Source: Ottelia alismoides
Lineage: Eukaryota > Streptophyta > Magnoliopsida > Alismatales > Hydrocharitaceae
Direction: 5' to 3'
DNA: 64,000 nucleotides
Assembly (NCBI GenBank): GCA_037367405.1
Contig: JAZKJV010010760.1
Location: 822,001 to 886,000, forward strand
Positions 57,927 through 64,000 of this stretch are shown piece by piece (position 1 is the first letter of the stretch; the number at the start of each line of letters is the position of its first letter). The notes below the pieces were generated by a model. That model worked only from the letters and a program-made list of their open reading frames with translations, did not search any database and was not told the origin of the DNA. The position numbers and the translations under genes were made by a program.

Positions 57927-59205
57927 GGAATAAAGAAAATAGGTAAATAAAGTAAAGTATAAATAAATAATAAATAAAATAAAATAAAATACATAAAATA
58001 AAATAATAATGATGTAAATATTAATAAATAATTAAATTAAATAATAAAATAAATAATTATGTAATGAATAAATAAATAAAGTAAATGAATTAATAAAAGG
58101 AAAAAAGTAAATAATTAAAAAATAGAATAAAATAAAATAAATGGGAGTGACGCATGTCGGCTCTAGGAGCGGCCACATGTCACTCCCAGAAAAATTAAAA
58201 AATTGAATCTAAAGAAAAATAAAAAGAAAGAATAAATTATTTTAAATTTAAAAGTGGTGAACATAAAAGTTGCTCGACGAGATCTACAACTTTCACAAAG
58301 GATCCAAAATAAAAATAAATCATATGTACAAAAAGTATTTTTGGTGGTATCCTATAGATATAAAATGCCGCATTTTTTAATTTTGCTAATTTTTTATCAC
58401 TTTTAAATAAAGTTAAAATCAAAATAAAATTAGGGAAAATATAAAATAAATTTTACGCCTTAATTCATTTTTTTGGATTTTAATAATCATGAAAATAAAG
58501 AAATAAAATAAAGGGAACATATGTACAAACTATATATACATACTTAGGTTGCTTCATTTTCTTTGATTTTTGCCTCAATTTTTATTTTAACATTTATAAA
58601 TTTTATGAAAACATAAATAAAAAAAATAAATACAGTAGAAATAAATAAAAAATATTATTTTTGTAGGTAAAAATAATAAGGTAAATTTAGTCAATATGTA
58701 CAATGTACAAAGGGGGCCCGAAACCCAAGTTTCACATGAACTCTGATTCTTTTGAATTTGGTATGGTTTTGCATATAATTGTATACCTTAATTCGAAAGT
58801 GAGTAGCATACATAGGAGATTGTATGAGACAGATATTCACATTTTTAAGGCTTTTAGTCTCAAACTAGGGTTTGGGGTTTTATTAGGAAAATTTACATGT
58901 TAGTATTTTTTGATATTTTCTTTAATTAGTTTTAAAAATATATAGACTATAATGTTGATTTTAATCAATTCTAAGTTAGTGAAAAATAAATAGAAATATG
59001 AGAAAATATGGTAATATTTGTATACATATCATATTTACAAGTGAATTTGAGCTTCTTATTTAATGTAAATATGCATGCTAAAATGCCAATATTAAATATA
59101 AGTGCATGAATGATAATAATGCAAAATAAAAGGAGAAATGCAGCTAATTACTTGGGAACAAAGCTCTGTTTTCAACTTTTAGAGTTATGAATCACATATT
59201 CATGA
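55706..59205 (-). repeat. 5' LTR of element D (A-type, diverged)
   Basis: About 3.5 kb, collinear with A's LTR: TTTTACTTGGGCAAG near 55836, a GC/purine-rich middle (56450-57840), the palindrome at 58143-58187, ACGAGATCTACAACTTTCA near 58276, and the end TTATGAATC..ATTCATGA, which is a decayed terminal hairpin. It includes a CT run (57549), a poly-G run (56941) and an AAT microsatellite (57890-57924). Confidence 0.78.
58143..58187. promoter_or_regulatory. U3 palindrome of element D
   Basis: GGGAGTGAC pairs with GTCACTCCC, and ATGT with ACAT after a small bulge. The context (followed by CCAGAAAAAT) equals that of the 13-bp stem in element A, but the arm sequence differs on both sides. Confidence 0.55.
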
Positions 59206-59896
59206 GCTATCTTTGAAATGTCCTTGATAAATCTTTTGTAAAATCCAACAAGACTGTGGTAAGACCGCAACTATCTAGCACCGGTTCGTGGTTGGAGACA
59301 TCTGATCACATTCTCCTTGGTAGGGTCAATCTCCATCCCTATCTTGGAGATGATGTGGCCCAACACAACACCCTCTATCACCATAAAGTGACTTTTTTTC
59401 CAACGAGAGCACTGGATTCACCTCATAATATCTTTTGAGGACTCGATCCAGATGCTTAAGATAGGAATCATTGGAACCACCATGTAGCAAGAAGACATCC
59501 ATGAAGACTTCTGGGATTCATGGACCATCTCGGCGATTACATCAGTTATGCACCTTTGAAAAGTACATGGACATTACATAACCCAATGGATATGTGACAG
59601 AAAGAATAGGTACCGAAGGGGCATGCGAAAGTGGTCTTCTCATGGTCCTCAGAGGAATTACTATTGGGCTGTAGTCTGAGAACCTGCCCAGAAAGCAGAA
59701 AAACTATTGTATCGCTAATCTCTCCTAAATGTGATCAATAAATGGTATGGGAAAATGATCCTTCTTCGTCACGGCATTCAAGCACATGTAATCCATACAT
59801 GCTTGCCATGGCGTGGGTACTCAAGTCATGATCTCCTCTCCGTCCTCGTTGGTGACTTTCTGGATTCCCAACTTTTTCAGGACAACATGGAGGGGT
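59206..59896 (-). pseudogene. Reverse transcriptase relic
   Basis: Minus-strand homologue of A's RT (about 11045-11740), covering the central RT through the segment after VFMDD (LGHVISKKGM-like). Multiple indels and stops. It is the insertion target of element D on its left and is cut by another LTR at 59897. It belongs to a further Athila-type element, otherwise not visible. Confidence 0.82.
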
Positions 59897-61640
59897 TGAT
59901 GAATTGCTATTTAGTTTACGATAATGTGTAGTTGTAGTACAACCTAACGCGAGTCGGTCAAAATCGAGCAGTAGATCTACGTGAAGAGTGGCTCGATTTT
60001 AATTTATTTTACCTGGATAAGTCCATGGTCGAACTCATGGACACAAACTATCAATGTAATTAGTTATGTTTTAATATTTATGTTAAGCCATTATAATATT
60101 ATTTAGGTCAAAAGAGAAATGCTGTGCAAAATATGACATATGAAATGATATGCATTTTTTATTTGACTTTATATGCAGGTTAAATATAAACAACATGATG
60201 CAAAATGGATTAAATAGAAAAAATGCTTATAAATACGTAAGCTATGGTCATGGATAAATTCTATAACTCAAGAAATACATGTAAATAAAATCGAAGTCCT
60301 GTTGATATAAAGAATGAAGCTAAAATGAATACATGGCATTTTTATCAATGTTAATATGAGATAACATGTCTCTAATCAAATCATCAACATTTATAGGTCA
60401 AATAAGAAATAAGTTCATGGCAATTAAACAGAATGAAATTAACTTTCAAATGAATTGAAATGGAGTCAACTGGAATTTATATGCTCAAGATACGATACAA
60501 ACAATCCAATGGCATATGTGGAAATAAAACATAAATAAATAATAGGAAGATATAGCAATTCAATCTAAAGATGGCATTTTTGCAATTAAGTAACCCGTCC
60601 GGGCGTTATCTGTTATTATCTCATGCGCAGGGGCATTGCTACTATTGAAAAAATCTGACATGGTATCGGTGTAAACAATCCTATTCATGCACGTGAAGCA
60701 CATGCCTCTTGGACCTGGACACAAAATTGAAGAGTTGAAGACGCTTGGCTGCAAATGTACTAGCCTCACATGTGCTATGCACGCGTGGTGAGGCTCAAAG
60801 TTTGGCTTGGATTGGGCCAAGTCGGTGGCCCGAGTGGCTTCGGAACACACCTCGGCTCCTCTAAGACAAATGGCTCAGCACAAGGGCTAATAAGAAATGC
60901 TAGCCATGAGATCAAAATGATCCGAAAAGAACTGTACATCACCTTTTCTTCTATTCCTCCTCCATTCATGGCGGTCTACAACCAATGGTGATGGGCTCTC
61001 TCCTCCCTCTTCCTTTCGCTTCACCCAAGATTAACACACCTTCAAGAAGAGTTGGTGAAGCTTCTAGTCCACTAGTAATGGTCCATAGATGCTAGAATCT
61101 TTGGCTCGATGAAAACTCACTAGAATATTCCACTAGAATGAAGCACATTTGAAACTCCGACCATTTAAGAGTTGAGTACCTACAATTCATTAGTATATAT
61201 CCGAAGCATGCGTGTAGTGTCTTGTGAGGTTAAGTGGATGGTTATATAGGATTGGTCCATGGAAAAGAAGAAACGATGATGATGACCTCCCACATGCATC
61301 TCAAATGCGAGTTGTAGACCCGAGATGGGTTTAATTCGAGTGAAGGTGTATGTACAACAAGGGAAAAATAAGAGAAATAGCCGAAAAAGGAAATCTAAAT
61401 TACATGGAACTTGAACATGTCTCGCTAATGGAGGAAGGAGATTTAGGTTGAGACCAAATCAATCTTGATTGTCGCTTGACGTGCTAAGTTGAGGCACAAA
61501 AATAAACATTTGTTGATAGATGTAGTAGCATGATCGATGGCCAAAGGTCACATCAGGGAGGAATCTCATCGTGAAGGAGATGGTAAGACCTTAAGCACAT
61601 CACAGAAGCATGATGATCACATCATATGCGATTGGGAGCG
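59897..61640 (-). repeat. Probable A-type LTR (element E), right end unclear
   Basis: TGATGAATTGC.. interrupts the RT relic, and the following ~350 bp align with the 3' part of A- and D-type LTRs (TTTTACCTGGATAAGTCC near 60007, then CAT/AAATG-rich DNA). A moderately GC-rich part follows from 60590. I could not find the far end or the rest of the RT relic; the right boundary is a guess. Confidence 0.4.
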
Positions 61641-62310
61641 ACTAGTCATACTAGCCTCTTAGGGCAACAAAATTTAAAAAAATTAAAAGAGATGAAACCA
61701 CATGATCCCATAACACTTCTCGGATCTTTTCATCTAAACCACATACATGTATTATTAAGGTTATCTCTTGAAGCGTGGTTGCGATCGAGTGTCTGAGAGA
61801 AGAGACCTCCTGTTTCAACTAAGAGAAGAGACCTCCTGTTTCAAGTCCGATCCAACTGATGATACGCTTGCGAGCATGTTGATGAAACACGTTCTCCTCG
61901 CAATCCATGTTGATGATCCAAGCAACGAATCTCTTGATCTTGTCTCACAAGATCTGGCATCTTCTTCAGAAGGGAGGCACATTGAAGAAGACGAAGATCC
62001 ACGAGCAGTCGATCCGACAACATAACGATGATGTGACGGATACGACAATCTCTATGTCAACAAGTGGAGGGCTATTATTGAGAAAGAGAGGGGATGACCA
62101 TGAGAAATTAGAGAGAGATAGAGATAGAGATTTTGTTGTATTTTACATTATGTAAATAAAAGGCTACTGCTATCATTCTATTTATACTACTTTGGATGTC
62201 CATAGATCACAATCCATGTGCTCACAAATTCAGTGGTTGACATTGATTTGTGCTTTTAATCAGTGGTCCTGATATTGTTGTGTTTTAATTACCAACAATA
62301 AATTTGTTGG
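61641..62310. other. Unassigned DNA
   Basis: No recognised gene. An 85-codon frame (61768-62025, plus) is acidic and unlike any family I know; part of it is a tandem duplication of AGAGAAGAGACCTCCTGTTT (61795-61845). GAGA-rich DNA at 62105-62130 and TTTTAATTACCAACA near 62283 could mark an element edge, but I cannot show this. Confidence 0.3.
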
Positions 62311-63539
62311 CTTTTAATTAAATTTAATAAATTGAAATCAACCATTATATTTCAATTTAAATCATACAACCAAGGATGGAATTAATTGGTATGGATGGAG
62401 CCCCTTCCATATATGGGGTGGACGACCACCAAGTTGAGAGAGCTCAACTTGGTGTCCGCCCTTGTATGGCAAGAGGGCTTCATCATTCCAATTTTGTCGA
62501 GATATTATTCTCCAACAATAATTCCACATATGCAATAACTTTTATAGCATAATTATTCACAAAAAATAATTCCAAATTATTTTGCCATAATTTCAATCAT
62601 GCCATTGATATATTGTGAATCATATTCACAAATCCAAAATAAATGTAATTGCATTTACAATTAATTGTTCAATGTGAATCCAATTCACATTAATAATTAA
62701 TCAGTAAAGACAAATTATAATTATCTCTCTAACATATTATTAATCACATTTATGATGTCCATGAATAATATGGATAGTGCTATCCACACTATTCACAACC
62801 TTGATAACTTAATCACATTTAATCATCTTGGATATCTATTCTCATGAGCCCAAATAATATGAATCAAATTCAAATTATTTATAATAATTAAATCACATTT
62901 AATTATCAATTTTGCTCAATGCTAAGATGTAATATCAATAATGGATTATTCTTGAACTCTTAGAATAATGCGCTTTATCTGCGGACACTTGGATATAAGG
63001 ACAAGGCGAGTGTACATTACACATATAATGACTTGGATATTGAGATCATATATCAAATCCAGATCTCGGGGACCTCCCATAGATGTTTGATTAAATCAAA
63101 TTCGTAAATCTAATCTTCTCATTGCATCTGAATCACACTCAGACCAATGTCCAACATTAGGACCGAGATTAGATTAGTTCTCACATTCGGTCACTAAAAT
63201 CCAGACCTATTTCATCACTCCCTCGAAATGGAAGCGTCATGGTTATACAATTGTTTATTGATCACATCACCCCTAGGTATTCCTAATACCTGTACATCCT
63301 GCATACTGCAAGACCTAGAATAAACCTGAAGATTTTCTATCTTATTTATATTGTCTCCTTCAGGGTTTTATCATTAGGTTTCTCACATGATCATTCAATG
63401 TCGGTATTCATAATATACTTTCCAAAAGCATATATCATACCTTTGTATTGATCATATACTTTCGAAAATCATATATCAAACCTACAAATTCGGTCAAGCT
63501 TTGAAAGCAAGACGACCGTGCATGGAATTTGATCCCAAT
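62311..63539 (-). other. AT-rich DNA, possibly 3' part and LTR of the copia relic
   Basis: It lies downstream (in minus sense) of the copia RT/RNaseH relic, where RNase H, a 3' UTR and the 3' LTR would be expected. It contains no clear frames, and I could not identify LTR ends or a PPT. Confidence 0.3.
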
Positions 63540-64000
63540 ATCCAAAGAAAGATACTTAGAGATCACTATCTCTAAAGTCTTGTCATCTTTAAAGGTAATT
63601 TTGGTACTACAATCAAGTGTTTTATCTTCATAGTAGGATCAGTAACAGTTACTACTCCCACTGCATGGAAGACATCTAACTTTTGTACACATCTAGCATA
63701 CCTTGAGCTTCCGATAGCTAATGCACTAGGGCATGTACCTTTGACATTGATTTCTTCAACACTTTGAGGTGCTATCCCTTTAGAAAGGTCAGTACCATAT
63801 CTTAAGGGAAAGAAGCCTTCATTGGGGTTTTACCAAAATTAGAATATGTTCAAGGTGTACTACTAATGTGATGGTCCCAATGCCCTCTTCTATTTTCTTA
63901 TAAACAACTTGAGAACTAAGATCTAAGAGGTATCCTCGAGATCATATCTCAAGGTATGGAATAACCAGACCGTAAAATGCTCCTCATCATTCTTATCTCG
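63540..64000 (-). pseudogene. Ty1/copia RT/RNaseH relic
   Basis: Read on the minus strand, KTPMKASFPLRYGTDLSKG, then EEINVKG.CPSALAIGSSRYA and DVFHAVGVV match the C-terminal RT of plant copia elements (FLP.RHG..LSK..CP....A.AIGS.MYA..CTRPD..). The frame is broken by shifts and stops, and the Thr-Arg-Pro-Asp motif is altered. It runs off the window, so the rest of pol probably lies to the right. Confidence 0.75.

Noticed and set aside
61768..62025. Small acidic protein gene
   Set aside because: No family match, a tandem duplication inside it, and no promoter or intron evidence.

Overview
The window looks like an intergenic block of a large, repeat-rich angiosperm genome. It is almost entirely nested LTR retrotransposons of the plant Ty3/gypsy Athila type, recognised from the RT, integrase and Gag motifs and from primer-binding sites matching tRNA-Asp. 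A Ty1/copia relic lies at the right end and a hAT-type MITE sits inside one LTR. I found no host protein gene, rRNA, tRNA gene or CRISPR array. The plant assignment rests on element type only; I cannot name the species.

Layout. Element A (4410-19697, minus strand) is complete: two ~3.1 kb LTRs, a perfect 5-bp target-site duplication (GAGCT), PBS, leader, gag, protease, RT-RNaseH-integrase, a 3' hairpin region and a polypurine tract (PPT). Its ORFs carry a TAG after gag, a -1 frame change before protease and a TAA inside protease. A sits inside element B (start of window to 29362, plus strand), which has ~4.1 kb LTRs and about 6.4 kb of internal DNA with no gag or pol, so B is a large non-autonomous element (LARD-like). 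B is inserted in the integrase relic of an older plus-strand element, C1 (29363-32543).

After C1 comes an LTR (32544-35934), a second LARD-like internal region C2 (35938-40090), another LTR (40091-44689, carrying the MITE), and then the leader, gag and protease relics of C3 (44690-48478). This is a row of LTR-sharing elements. C3 abuts the leader of a minus-strand A-type element, D (LTR 55706-59205). D's leader is split by solo LTR F (48487-55178), which is itself split by solo LTR G (51290-54269). D is followed by an RT relic (59206-59896), another A-type LTR start (59897 onward), poorly resolved DNA, and a copia RT/RNaseH relic at 63540-64000.

The most unusual content is structural. Between the coding region and the PPT, the elements carry an ordered set of hairpins whose right arms copy the PPT (AAGTATAGGGGG). 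Five occur in B, C1 and C2 and three in A. The two LARD-like elements also carry, where gag-pol should be, a repeat unit built from nested hairpins; B has five copies in tandem with alternating ~200/~250 bp spacing. Several other hairpins (LTR tips, leader, U3 palindromes, pre-PPT stem) recur in diverged copies, some with changes on both arms that keep pairing. A plausible working picture is that A- or C1-like elements supply proteins while B/C2-like elements keep only the cis-acting RNA/DNA signals.
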